From positions 1 to 38,924 of the forward strand of contig CALXFQ010000012.1 of assembly GCA_944387625.1 (NCBI GenBank): a stretch of DNA of 38,924 bases, read 5' to 3'. This DNA comes from an uncultured Oscillospiraceae bacterium. GTDB lineage: Bacteria > Bacillota > Clostridia > Oscillospirales > Oscillospiraceae. Each line of letters begins with the position of its first letter. Position 1 is the first letter of the stretch. Of this stretch, positions 24,625 to 32,481 are shown piece by piece. The position numbers and the translations under genes are program-made. The notes beneath the pieces were generated by a model. That model worked only from the letters and a program-made list of their open reading frames with translations, had not been told where the DNA came from and ran no database searches.

Positions 24625-25017
24625 ATGGCGCAGATCCCTCCCTACCCCAGCCAGGACAGTCAGGACCAGGAGCCGGAGACTCCTAAGTTCCGGGGCCTTT
24701 ACAGGTATGTGAAGGTATCGGTCCGCACCTTGGACATCATCATCGCGGCCTGCGTCATCGTGATCATCGTGGCCACGATCGCAGGCATGAACGGCGGACC
24801 CACAGTGACCTTCGACAGCCGGGGCGGCACGGATGTAGCCGCCGTGGACTGTGAGCCAGGTGAAAAGCTGGTGGCTCCCGAACCGCCCACCCGGGAAGGC
24901 TACACCTTCACCGGCTGGTACCGGGACCCCAACTGCACGGATATGTGGGATATGTCCGAGGATCTGGTATCCGAAGACATCACCCTCTACGCCGGCTGGT
25001 CCAAAAACGATCCATAA
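24625..25017 (+). CDS. Membrane-anchored protein with one InlB B-repeat, end of the mgl operon
   Basis: 130 residues: a Pro/Gln/Asp-rich cytoplasmic start, one membrane segment (about 37-54, IIIAACVIVIIVATIAGM) and an extracellular InlB B-repeat-type domain, VTFDSRGGTDVAAVDCEPGE to GYTFTGWYRDP and ITLYAGW. Such repeats fold as small ubiquitin-like beta domains in surface proteins. It begins one base after the mglC TAA, so it is translationally coupled to the sugar permease, and it ends before a strong terminator. Its job in galactose uptake is unknown. Confidence 0.8.
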   Translation: MAQIPPYPSQDSQDQEPETPKFRGLYRYVKVSVRTLDIIIAACVIVIIVATIAGMNGGPTVTFDSRGGTDVAAVDCEPGEKLVAPEPPTREGYTFTGWYRDPNCTDMWDMSEDLVSEDITLYAGWSKNDP

Positions 25018-25022
25018 GATCG

Positions 25023-25060
25023 CGTCCCCCTTCGGAAATTTCCGAAGGGGGACGTTTTTT
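25023..25060 (+). terminator. Rho-independent terminator of the mgl operon
   Basis: A 16-bp perfect stem (CGTCCCCCTTCGGAAA and its complement) followed by T6, seven bases after the last gene of the operon. Confidence 0.93.
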
Positions 25061-25127
25061 CATGGGAACGGCCCTCGTCAAGGCCATAGGCCAGACCCCT
25101 GCCCGCCGGGCAGGGGCCATTCATTCA

Positions 25128-25832
25128 TTATTGCTTGTTCCCGTTCATTCGGTAGCCCACGCCGATCTCGTTGATGATGTAGTTGTCCTCCCCGGGGCAG
25201 GCGCCGATCTTTTTGCGGATGTTTGCCATGTTCACCTGGAGCTTTTTCACGCTGCCGTCGTCGGTGTAGCCCCAGATGGCGTGGATGATCGTCCGATAGG
25301 ACATCATCTTACCGCAGTTCTCCGAGAGCAGGGCCAGGATGTTGTACTCCGTCTGGGTCAGCCGGATCTCCCGGTCTCCCAGGAAGACCTGCCGGGCGGC
25401 GTAGTCGATGGTCAGGTCCTGCAACGTGAACCGCTGGTCCCGCCACTGGTCCGGCTCGCCCCGGCGGGCGCTTCGCAGAGCGGACCGCACCCGGGCCAGA
25501 AGCTCCGCCGAGCCAAAGGGCTTGGTCACATAGTCGTTGGCCCCGGCGTCCAGGGCCGCCACCTTGTCCTCCTCATCGGTCCGGGCGGACAGGACGATGA
25601 TCGGCATAAGGAAATTCTCCCGGACGGCGTGGATAAAATCCATGCCGTCCCGGTCCGGCAGGCCCAGGTCCAGGATCACCAGGTCCGGCATATGGGAGGT
25701 GACCATCAAGATCCCCTGCTCGCAGGTCCCTGCCTGGATGGACTGATACCCGGCGGTCTCCAGCATGGTGGATACCAGGGTGCGGATGTTGGCCTCGTCT
25801 TCTACCAATAAGATCTTATATTTATTGCTCAT
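25128..25832 (-). CDS. KdpE-like response regulator
   Basis: 234 residues: receiver domain with E11/D12, phosphoacceptor D55 in LVILDLGLPD and the Lys of VTKPF, then an OmpR-type winged helix (IRLTQTEYNILALLSENCGK, NIRKKIG, GVGYRM). Closest in pattern to KdpE. In relatives it activates high-affinity potassium uptake, but no kdpFABC genes are within the window, so the target is inferred. ATG 25832 overlaps the end of the kinase gene by 11 bases. A GC-rich hairpin (about 25095-25119) lies downstream. Confidence 0.85.
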   Translation of the reverse strand: MSNKYKILLVEDEANIRTLVSTMLETAGYQSIQAGTCEQGILMVTSHMPDLVILDLGLPDRDGMDFIHAVRENFLMPIIVLSARTDEEDKVAALDAGANDYVTKPFGSAELLARVRSALRSARRGEPDQWRDQRFTLQDLTIDYAARQVFLGDREIRLTQTEYNILALLSENCGKMMSYRTIIHAIWGYTDDGSVKKLQVNMANIRKKIGACPGEDNYIINEIGVGYRMNGNKQ

Positions 25833-26883
25833 GGCTCTGCTCCTCCAAGCCCAGGGTGAAGCAGAACCTGGCCCCGCCGCCCTTCGGCGTTTCGGCCCAG
25901 ATCCTGCCCTGATGGGCGGCGATGATGGTGGCGCATACGGACAAGCCGATGCCGAAATTCCGCTTCCTGCCGTCGGCGGTAGGCTCCTGACGGTGGTGCT
26001 GTCCTGTAAAGATCCGCTCCAGGTCCTCCGGGGGGATCCCGCAGCCGTCGTCGGTGACCTGAAACAACGCCTCATCCCCCGCCACCCGGGCCTCCAGGGA
26101 CAGCCGGGTCATGCCCCGGGCGTGCTGGACCCCATTTTCCAGCAGGTTGATGATCACCTGACAGATCAGTATGGGATCCATGGGGATCAGCACCAGCTCC
26201 TCGGGAAGCCGCAGTTCCAGCTCCTGGTCCGGGTAGCGGCTTTTGAATTTCCGCACGCTCTCGTCGATCAGCTCCTCCAGCACCGTAGGCACCTTCTGGA
26301 TCTGGAGCTGGCCGGCATCGATCCGGGTGACGGAGAGCAGGTTCTCCACCATCCGGGTCAGCCACTCCGCGTCGGCCTTGATGCCCTTAAGGATCGTCCG
26401 GCGCTGATCGTCGGTCATGTTCTCCCCTTCGTCCAGCAACGCGGTGGCGGAGCCGTAGATCGTGGTCAGCGGGGTCCTCAGGTCGTGGGACACCGCCCGC
26501 ATCAGGTTGGCCCGCATCCGCTCCAGCCTGCTCTCGGCCTTCACCGCCTCCTGGTGCTTGACCTTGGTGGTCAGGGTGCTGGTGAGCACGGAGATCACGA
26601 TCATCACGATGGCCGAGTACAAATTGGTGGGGATGATAAAATCCAGCTGAAAATACGGGAAGGTGAAGGCATAGTTGATCATCAGGGTGCCGATGAACGC
26701 GGCGGCCACCCCCCAGAAATACCCCTGGGTCACCATGGAGATCAGGAACACCCCGAAGACCACGGTGGTATTCACCTGCTCGTCCAGCGCCATGTGCTGG
26801 AGCCACAGCCCCGCCAGGAACGACAGCCCTAAGATCGCCGCCGTCAGCCCCAGGTCCCGCCATATGGAAGCGGCCTTTCTCAT
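25822..26883 (-). CDS. KdpD-like sensor histidine kinase lacking the N-terminal KdpD/Usp domains
   Basis: 353 residues, against about 900 for full KdpD. Four membrane segments of DUF4118 type (about 10-105) are followed by a HisKA domain with H133 (AVSHDLRTPLTTIYG) and an HATPase domain (NLLENGVQHA, DDGCGIPPEDLERIF, FGIGLSVCATIIAAHQG). The sugar-nucleotide/Usp sensing half is missing, a short form known from other clostridia. It would phosphorylate the overlapping KdpE-like regulator. I start at ATG 26883 with AGGAGGG rather than the ATG 21 bases upstream. Confidence 0.85.
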   Translation of the reverse strand: MRKAASIWRDLGLTAAILGLSFLAGLWLQHMALDEQVNTTVVFGVFLISMVTQGYFWGVAAAFIGTLMINYAFTFPYFQLDFIIPTNLYSAIVMIVISVLTSTLTTKVKHQEAVKAESRLERMRANLMRAVSHDLRTPLTTIYGSATALLDEGENMTDDQRRTILKGIKADAEWLTRMVENLLSVTRIDAGQLQIQKVPTVLEELIDESVRKFKSRYPDQELELRLPEELVLIPMDPILICQVIINLLENGVQHARGMTRLSLEARVAGDEALFQVTDDGCGIPPEDLERIFTGQHHRQEPTADGRKRNFGIGLSVCATIIAAHQGRIWAETPKGGGARFCFTLGLEEQSHEQ

Positions 26884-26918
26884 CCGTATCCCTCCTGTCC
26901 GCACCGATCTGAGATGAC

Positions 26919-26947
26919 ATTATACCACATATTCAGAAATTTTCCAC
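26919..26947 (-). promoter_or_regulatory. Promoter of the KdpDE-like pair
   Basis: Minus-strand TATAAT at 26919-26924, with TGGAAA 16 bases or GTGGAA 17 bases upstream as the -35. Confidence 0.6.
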
Positions 26948-27033
26948 CTGAATATGACGTTCATTCATTCTTTACCGCAAATTATCCGCCAAAGACCAAG
27001 CCCACAGCCTGACTCTTTCATACCAGCGAGTAT

Positions 27034-27220
27034 AAAGCCTCGCAGAGTTTGCCGTCCGCAGACGGCAAAGAAATTTTGATCATTTTCGGGCAGGGCGTGT
27101 ACCTGGCCGAAAATACCTTACAGGCTGCAAGTGTGGAATTTGTGCGCCAAAGGCGCACAAATTATGCGCGCGGCAGACTGCATCTCTTTTGTCGAAAAGC
27201 CCCGAAGGGGGTTTTCGACA
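27034..27220 (-). repeat. Structured intergenic repeat, family 1, copy B
   Basis: An inverted, full-length (187-base) counterpart of 3596-3783 with all four hairpins in the same order. Relative to copy A, the second hairpin reads TTTGTGCGCC-TTT-GGCGCACAAA (two compensated base pairs) and the third TTTTCGGCCAGG/CCTGCCCGAAAA (one compensated pair, one mismatch). It sits 7 bases beyond the terminator hairpin of the uracil permease remnant. Apart from it the stretch 26884-27259 holds only the kdpD-like promoter. Confidence 0.8.
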
Positions 27221-27227
27221 GTCTAAA

Positions 27228-27250
27228 GCCCCAGAGCCAGGCTCTGGGGC
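27228..27250 (-). terminator. Terminator of the former uracil permease gene
   Basis: Stem GCCCCAGAGC/GCTCTGGGGC followed on the minus strand by TTTAGAC, nine bases after the uraA-like stop codon. Confidence 0.6.
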
Positions 27251-27259
27251 ATGAAGCAT

Positions 27260-27451
27260 TTACTTTGTACGGGTGCCGAAGTTCACGGAGGTGTCCCCCT
27301 GCTGGTTGGTGCCGAACTGATAGTCCTTGCCGGGGAGCACCGCGTTCATGGCGATGCCCACCAGGGCCGCCACCGCCAGGCCGGACAGGCTGATGGTCAC
27401 GCCGCCCACCGGGATCTCGATGGCCCCGCTGTAGGTCACGCCCACCGCAAA
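27260..27451 (-). pseudogene. uraA: 3' remnant of a uracil permease gene
   Basis: The 60-odd residues FAVGVTYSGAIEIPVGG, VTISLSGLAVAALVGI and MNAVLPGKDYQFGTNQQGDT are the C-terminal end (last helix and tail) of UraA-type uracil/xanthine permeases, which normally have about 430 residues. All upstream coding sequence is gone. The match breaks at about 27451, exactly at the arm of the hairpin 27449-27487. The original stop and terminator remain. It is therefore the relic of a deletion or insertion, not a small gene; the GTG at 27445 has no proper ribosome site. Confidence 0.85.
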
Positions 27452-27489
27452 ACAGGGGGACTTATGCCGTGAAAGTCCCCCTGTTTTTT
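27449..27489 (+). terminator. Strong hairpin at the uraA break
   Basis: AAAACAGGGGGACTT (27449-27463) pairs perfectly with 27473-27487, followed by further T residues on the plus strand. No plus-strand gene precedes it, so it may be the end of a lost insertion or a bidirectional terminator. Confidence 0.65.
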
Positions 27490-27605
27490 ATCCCGTCCAG
27501 TATACCCCAGCCTGCCGCCGTTGGCAAGGCCCTTTCTCACAGGCCGCCGCCAAAGATCTGCCTGGGATCTGCCCCGGATCTGGCGATCTCGTCGGATCTT
27601 GTCAG

Positions 27606-27638
27606 AAACGGCAGCGCCCAGGCCAGGCGCTGCCGTTT
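27606..27638 (-). terminator. Terminator of the LicD/glycan operon
   Basis: AAACGGCAGCGCC and its complement surround a 7-base loop right at the stop codon of the Wzy-like gene. The minus-strand 3' side reads GCCGTTTCTG. Confidence 0.7.
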
Positions 27639-28881
27639 AATGGTCTTTTGGCGGAGGATCCTCCGCGGGGGCTTGTTCCAGCCGCTGGGGGGCAAATACC
27701 GCCAGCCCCATGGCGATCCAGAAGGTGTTGTAGTGGAGGGCGAAGGACAGATCGTCCAGGATGCAGTGGGCCGCCACCGCCGCGCTGATCAGCAAGATCA
27801 GATAGTGCCGCTTCTTCCAAAGCCGGTACATGGCCCAGGTGAGCACCACCATCAGCACCACCGTGAACACGATGCCGTAGCGCTGGAGGATCTTCACATA
27901 CAAACTGTCCACATAGTCGTAGGGCGCCTGCACCGAGTTGCCGGCGGAGTCCAGGCCGTTGCCGACCCACTCCACCTCCTGGCCGAACCAGGGGACCCCA
28001 TACTTTTCCAGGGAGGCCTTGCCCAGGCTCAGCCGGCTGGACAGGCCGGAATTGAGCCGGCGCATCCAGGTCACCGAGGCATCGTAAAACCAGGTCAGCG
28101 CCAGGGACGCGCCACCGGCCAGCACAAAGGCAGGGACGCACAGCGCCCAAAGGGGCCGCAGCTTCTCCACCAGCTTGGGCAGCCACCGCATCACCAGCCC
28201 CAACACCAGGAGCGCCTCCGCCATGACGAAGGAGAACCGGGAGTCGGTCATGTAGTAGACATACCAGTTGGCCAGCCCCCAGCAGATCACGCCGAAGATG
28301 GGCATGGTCTTCCGCCGGAGGTAGACCCACAGCAGTGTCAGGTTCAGCAAGATCCCCGGCAGGTACAGGGCGTACCGAAAGCCCAGAAACTGCCGGACCC
28401 GGTGGCTCTTGTACATCACCACATTGTCGATGATCCCCAGATAGGCGCTGAAGACCACCACCGCCACGGTGACCAGGGACCATTTCAAGGTGAACCGGGC
28501 CAGCCGTTCAAAGTCGATCCGCCGGGCGCAGTAGATGTAGACGAACATCATCGGCACCAGCCGGGTAATCGAGCCAAGGCTCACCCGCAGGGACAGCAGC
28601 GTCAGCGCCGCCAGGACCACACCGGCAGGCCAGTTCCGGGCCTTCAAAAAGCCGTTGCGGAGCTCATAGGCCCCCAGCAGCCCCAGGCAGAAGATCTGGA
28701 GCCACATACACATCTTGCCCTCAAAATACCCATAGTAAAACGAGGTCATGAGGATGGACATGACCGTAAAAAGACCGTAGGAGCAGAAAAAGAGCCGGTC
28801 CCCGGTGGTGGCCCGGTCCAGCCGTCCTCCGACGGCCTCCTTTCCGCTCATGATCCGTTGCCTCAGTCCCACGTCGATCAA
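27637..28881 (-). CDS. Wzy-like O-antigen/teichuronic polymer polymerase or ligase-type membrane protein
   Basis: About 414 residues with ten or more hydrophobic segments and a large loop between later helices (about 275-335, with SGLSSRLSLGKASLEKYG and the following FGQEVEWVGNG), the layout of O-antigen polymerase/ligase (Wzy/WaaL) proteins. The family joins oligosaccharide units on lipid carriers at the outer face of the membrane. The start is uncertain: TTG 28881 is close to AGAAAGG, ATG 28851 (MSGKEAVGG) is an alternative with a weak site. It is the last gene of the operon, ten bases after the glycosyltransferase. Sequence identity in this family is low, so the call rests on topology. Confidence 0.7.
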   Translation of the reverse strand: MIDVGLRQRIMSGKEAVGGRLDRATTGDRLFFCSYGLFTVMSILMTSFYYGYFEGKMCMWLQIFCLGLLGAYELRNGFLKARNWPAGVVLAALTLLSLRVSLGSITRLVPMMFVYIYCARRIDFERLARFTLKWSLVTVAVVVFSAYLGIIDNVVMYKSHRVRQFLGFRYALYLPGILLNLTLLWVYLRRKTMPIFGVICWGLANWYVYYMTDSRFSFVMAEALLVLGLVMRWLPKLVEKLRPLWALCVPAFVLAGGASLALTWFYDASVTWMRRLNSGLSSRLSLGKASLEKYGVPWFGQEVEWVGNGLDSAGNSVQAPYDYVDSLYVKILQRYGIVFTVVLMVVLTWAMYRLWKKRHYLILLISAAVAAHCILDDLSFALHYNTFWIAMGLAVFAPQRLEQAPAEDPPPKDH

Positions 28882-28890
28882 AAACCTTTC

Positions 28891-29865
28891 TTACATCACT
28901 CGGCTGGCCAGGTGATAGGCCCGATAGCCGGTAGCCTTCATGACCCTGACGAACCGGCTGTATCCCGCCGCCGCCTCCAGGATCTCAGGACATTCCCGGC
29001 CCAGCCGGCAGGCAAACGCCTTCAGCTCCTCATAAGGCCCCTTCCCCGGATCCAGATAGCAAAAATACTTCATCTGGGCGGCGGTCTCCTTCACCAGCCG
29101 ACGGCGAAGGAACGCGCGCTTGGCCTGCTGGTCCTGGGGCAGGCTCCGGTAGATCCCGATCAGGTTCCAGAACACCCGCTCATGCTCTTTGTAGTGTTTG
29201 CGGATGCCGGTCTTGCTCACGCTCTGGCCCTCCCGGCCCACCCGGTAGACATACACCGGGCAGTGGAGGATATGGATCGTATCCAGATAAGGCACAGGCC
29301 GGTTCACCAGCTCCACATCGGTATAGAAGCAGCCCTCGGTGATGGCGATCTGATGCTTTTGCAGCAGTTCCGTGCGAAAAGCGGCGCAGTGCATAGGCAG
29401 GATCTGCCGGAAGTCCATCTGGTCGAAGGGATAGGTCCCCTCCGCCCGGTCCTGGAAGTAGTCCCGGTCCACCCGGCTGCCGTCGGCCTCGTTGAACATC
29501 TCCATAGGGGTGACCACCAGGTCCGCCTCCGTTTCCCGAAGCCCCTGGAGAAACGCCGCCAAATTCTCGGTGACGAACCAGTCGTCCCCGTCGAGCTGCT
29601 TAAAGTACTTGCCCCGGGCCAGGCGTATGCTGGTGTTGATCACCGAGCCGTAGCCCCCGTTTTCCTTGTGGACGGCGAACACGCTGTCCGGGTACTTTTC
29701 TTCATACTCCCTGGCGATCGCCAGGGTGCCGTCGGTCCCTCCATCGTCCACCACCAGGATCTGCAGGCTGTGGATGGTATCCGGGTGGATGATCGAGTCC
29801 AGGGTCTGGCGGATATAGCGCTCCACATTATAAGCGGCGACAGAGATGGTCAAGATCTTTTCCAT
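28891..29865 (-). CDS. Family 2 glycosyltransferase
   Basis: 324 residues, GT-A fold. The start ILTISVAAYNVERYIRQTLD, the metal/nucleotide segment VVDDGGTDGT, ENGGYGSVINTSIRLARGKY and the DDD-like DGDDW motif identify a GT2 enzyme that transfers a sugar from a nucleotide donor to a growing glycan on the cytoplasmic side. The donor sugar cannot be told. GAAAGGAACG precedes ATG 29865. It lies between the epimerase/dehydratase and the Wzy-like gene. Confidence 0.9.
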   Translation of the reverse strand: MEKILTISVAAYNVERYIRQTLDSIIHPDTIHSLQILVVDDGGTDGTLAIAREYEEKYPDSVFAVHKENGGYGSVINTSIRLARGKYFKQLDGDDWFVTENLAAFLQGLRETEADLVVTPMEMFNEADGSRVDRDYFQDRAEGTYPFDQMDFRQILPMHCAAFRTELLQKHQIAITEGCFYTDVELVNRPVPYLDTIHILHCPVYVYRVGREGQSVSKTGIRKHYKEHERVFWNLIGIYRSLPQDQQAKRAFLRRRLVKETAAQMKYFCYLDPGKGPYEELKAFACRLGRECPEILEAAAGYSRFVRVMKATGYRAYHLASRVM

Positions 29866-29877
29866 AGCTCGTTCCTT

Positions 29878-30900
29878 TCACATGGCGTCCAGGGTGGCCG
29901 CCACCCCTTGGCCCAGGTCGAACAGCCCCCGCCAGCCCAGGGCCTCCAAAGCGGCGGCGTCCAGCGCGGAGCAGTCCATGGGATTGAATACCGCGGCCTC
30001 GGCGGCGGTAGGATCGGCAAAGCGCACCTGCCGGCCGGCGGCCTGGGCGAAAGCCTCCGCCATCTGGCGGATCGTCACCACGCTGTCTTTGTTGGAGATA
30101 TTATACGCGTGGCCGGAGGCCCCGGCCAGCAACACGGTGACCAGCGCGCTGGCACAGTCCAGCACATAGCAGTACGACCGCAGCTGGGTCCCCGGACTTT
30201 TCATCACGATGTCCCGGCCTGCCAGCACCTCCCGGGGGAAGGCGGAGGACACCCGTCCGTCACAGGCGGTGGCGGTGGGGCCGTAGATATGCCCCGGCCG
30301 GACGATCACCGCGTCCACGCCGTATTCCTTTCCATAGGCGGCGCAAAGGGTCTCCGTCGCCCGCTTGGCAACGGGATAGCAGGACCGGGGGTCCAGCAGG
30401 TCCACGAAGCCGTAGTCCTCTTCCCGGTACGGCCCAGACCCTTCCTTCCTGCCGTAGACCTCGCTGGAGGACACATACAGCACCCGCCGGGCTTTGGTGT
30501 CCCGGGCGAAGCGCAGGATCTGGTCCAGACCGTGGAAATTGGCCAGCATGGTCTCCACCGGGGCGGCGCCGTAGGCCGCCGGGGCGGCGGGGCTGGCGGC
30601 ATGGATCAGATAGTCGAAAGCGACCGGGCTTTCAAAGGGCCGGGTAGCGTCGTAGGCTTGCAGGCACAGCCCCGGATGGTCCGCCCAGTGGCGAAACCGC
30701 GCCGCCAGCCGCTCTACGCTGCGTCCGGCGGCGTATACCTGGATATCCAGATCCAGGCTCAGAAGGAAGTCCACCAGCGCCGAACCGATCAGTCCGCCGG
30801 CGCCGGTGATCAGGACACGGCACCGGTCCAGCCCCTCCAGGCCGGGAACGGCCTGCCGGACCCGTGCCAGGTCCGATAGATAGCGGTCCGTATAGCGCAT
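29878..30900 (-). CDS. NAD-dependent epimerase/dehydratase (extended SDR)
   Basis: 340 residues. The Rossmann motif GAGGLIGS (about 33-40), YVSSSEVYG and the catalytic YPVAK (Tyr-x3-Lys) are intact, followed by RPGHIYGP and a substrate domain. The pattern recalls UDP-glucuronate decarboxylase or dTDP/UDP-sugar epimerases. It presumably makes the sugar nucleotide used by the neighbouring glycosyltransferase, but the substrate is open. Residues 1-28 before the Rossmann fold are an extra N-terminal stretch. AAAGGAGG precedes ATG 30900. Confidence 0.85.
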   Translation of the reverse strand: MRYTDRYLSDLARVRQAVPGLEGLDRCRVLITGAGGLIGSALVDFLLSLDLDIQVYAAGRSVERLAARFRHWADHPGLCLQAYDATRPFESPVAFDYLIHAASPAAPAAYGAAPVETMLANFHGLDQILRFARDTKARRVLYVSSSEVYGRKEGSGPYREEDYGFVDLLDPRSCYPVAKRATETLCAAYGKEYGVDAVIVRPGHIYGPTATACDGRVSSAFPREVLAGRDIVMKSPGTQLRSYCYVLDCASALVTVLLAGASGHAYNISNKDSVVTIRQMAEAFAQAAGRQVRFADPTAAEAAVFNPMDCSALDAAALEALGWRGLFDLGQGVAATLDAM

Positions 30901-30917
30901 AGGGGCCTCCTTTGCTC

Positions 30918-31631
30918 TTATCTTTTGATCCAGCTGTCCTGGCCCATGTGGAGCAGGGCCTTGAAGATCTTCAGGTCGTCCAGGGTGGTGATCTTCAGGT
31001 TCTCCTCAGAGCCTTTGGAGAAGTAGGTCATCCGCCCCAGCTCCTTCATGAGCATACAGGAGGCGGCGGTATTGGTGATGCCCCGGCGCAGCGCCTCCTC
31101 ATGGGCCGCATACAGCTCCCCCAGCCGGTAGGTGTGGGGGGTCTGGGTCCGGCGGAGCCGCTCCCGGGGAGTGGATACCATGGAGCTCAGGCCGTCGTCG
31201 GTCTCGAAGACCACCTCGGTGCAGGGGATCGCCGCCACGGCAGATCCGTACCGGGAGAAGGTGGCCAGACTGTCGGAGATGATCTCGCTGGACACCAGCG
31301 GCCGGTTGCCGTCGTGGATCATCACCACATCCTCATCGGACAGTTCGCTTTTGAGCAGGTCCAGGCCCTTCTTGATCGACTCCTGGCCGGTCTGGCCGCC
31401 GGGGACCACCCACTTGAGCTTGGTGATGTTGAACTGCTTGGCATAGGCCCACAGCACGGCGCTCCAGGACTCCAACGTCACCACCACGATCGCGTCGATG
31501 CTGGGGTGGGCCTGGAATGCCTCCAGGGTATAGATGATCACCGGCTTGTTGTCCACATGGATGAACTGCTTGGGGATGTCCTGATGCATCCGGGTGCCGC
31601 TGCCGGCGGCGGTGAGCAACGCGACGTTCAT
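30918..31631 (-). CDS. IspD/TarI-like cytidylyltransferase
   Basis: 237 residues with the IspD-type nucleotidyltransferase signature LLTAAGSGTRMHQDIPKQFI, then VVPGGQTGQESIKKGLDLL, MIHDGNRPLVSSEII and RTQTPHTYRLGELYAAHEEA. Enzymes of this group make CDP-methylerythritol (IspD) or CDP-ribitol (TarI/Bcs1). In this LicD operon a role in making a CDP-linked polyol or similar donor for the surface polymer is more likely than isoprenoid synthesis, but this is inference. GAAAGGAG precedes ATG 31631. No TarJ-like reductase is next to it. Confidence 0.82.
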   Translation of the reverse strand: MNVALLTAAGSGTRMHQDIPKQFIHVDNKPVIIYTLEAFQAHPSIDAIVVVTLESWSAVLWAYAKQFNITKLKWVVPGGQTGQESIKKGLDLLKSELSDEDVVMIHDGNRPLVSSEIISDSLATFSRYGSAVAAIPCTEVVFETDDGLSSMVSTPRERLRRTQTPHTYRLGELYAAHEEALRRGITNTAASCMLMKELGRMTYFSKGSEENLKITTLDDLKIFKALLHMGQDSWIKR

Positions 31632-31644
31632 ATTCTTTCTCCTT

Positions 31645-32466
31645 TCACACCCGGTACCCATCGTCACAATGGGGGACCTGCTGGTCCTTCGGGGGAAGCT
31701 GCATATAGTCACCGTAAAGATTGGTCAGATAGATGTGGTAGTTGGCGTAGCCCCAGGCCTGGATATCCTGGAAGGGCAGCCGGGCCTGGGGAAGCATATC
31801 TTCCTTCCGCCAGCGCTCCTTCCGGCCGTACATCCCGCTGATCGCGCCCACATACGCGGCGGTGTCATAATCCACCCGGCTGCACACCTTGTCCAGCCAC
31901 CGGGCCAGGCGGTAAGGCCCGATCCACCGCAGGATCGGGCGGTACAGGTCCTTGACCGCGGCGGCCGCGCCGCCCCGGCGGCTGGTGCCTGGCTTTTCCA
32001 CGCTGGTGAGCAGGAATCGGCGCAGCTGGCGGACCTGGAAGCACTGGCGGCGGAAGGCCCGGTCGCCGGAGGGCAGACCGTCCACCGGGAAGATGTCCAT
32101 GCCGATGTAGGGACAGTCCCACTCCTCCGCCATGTCCACCACCCGCATCACGTCTTTACGGATGTACCGGGCGAAGTGCCGGGGCAGGGTCCGGTCCCGG
32201 TCCGAGATCACCTCCCGGCCTTCCGGCAGAGGGAGCTTTCCCTCCGCTTTCAGCGCCAGCAGCCGCTCATAGTCCGGCCGGGGCATACAGATATCGATGT
32301 CGTTGTCCCAGGGGATGAAGCCGCCGTGGCGGACCGCGCCCAGCAGGGACCCGCCGGCCAGGTCATAGCGCAGGCCGCATTTTTCACACAGCGCTTCAAG
32401 CTCCTTCAGCAGCTCCAGATAGACCTGCTGCATCTGCTCCAAGGTCAACAGCGGACGCTCTTCCAT
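31645..32466 (-). CDS. LicD family phosphotransferase (1)
   Basis: 273 residues. LAGGSLLGAVRHGGFIPWDN and DIDICMPRPDYERLLALK form the LicD nucleotidyltransferase-like core with its Asp pair, and the C-terminus has the usual LYGDYMQLPPKDQQ. LicD proteins transfer phosphocholine or related phospho-alcohols from CDP-donors to sugars of teichoic acids or capsules. It is one of three in this operon, different enough in sequence to act on different acceptors or donors. AAAGGAG precedes ATG 32466. Confidence 0.9.
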   Translation of the reverse strand: MEERPLLTLEQMQQVYLELLKELEALCEKCGLRYDLAGGSLLGAVRHGGFIPWDNDIDICMPRPDYERLLALKAEGKLPLPEGREVISDRDRTLPRHFARYIRKDVMRVVDMAEEWDCPYIGMDIFPVDGLPSGDRAFRRQCFQVRQLRRFLLTSVEKPGTSRRGGAAAAVKDLYRPILRWIGPYRLARWLDKVCSRVDYDTAAYVGAISGMYGRKERWRKEDMLPQARLPFQDIQAWGYANYHIYLTNLYGDYMQLPPKDQQVPHCDDGYRV

Positions 32467-32481
32467 GACCGGCTCCTTTCC

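Noticed and set aside
25095-25119. Terminator of the KdpE-like gene
   Set aside because: A GC-rich inverted repeat is present but without a T tract on the minus strand; too weak to list as a separate feature.
30918-31631. Calling this gene ispD of the isoprenoid pathway
   Set aside because: Context with LicD and other CDP-donor enzymes favours a TarI-like role; sequence alone does not decide, so no symbol was given.
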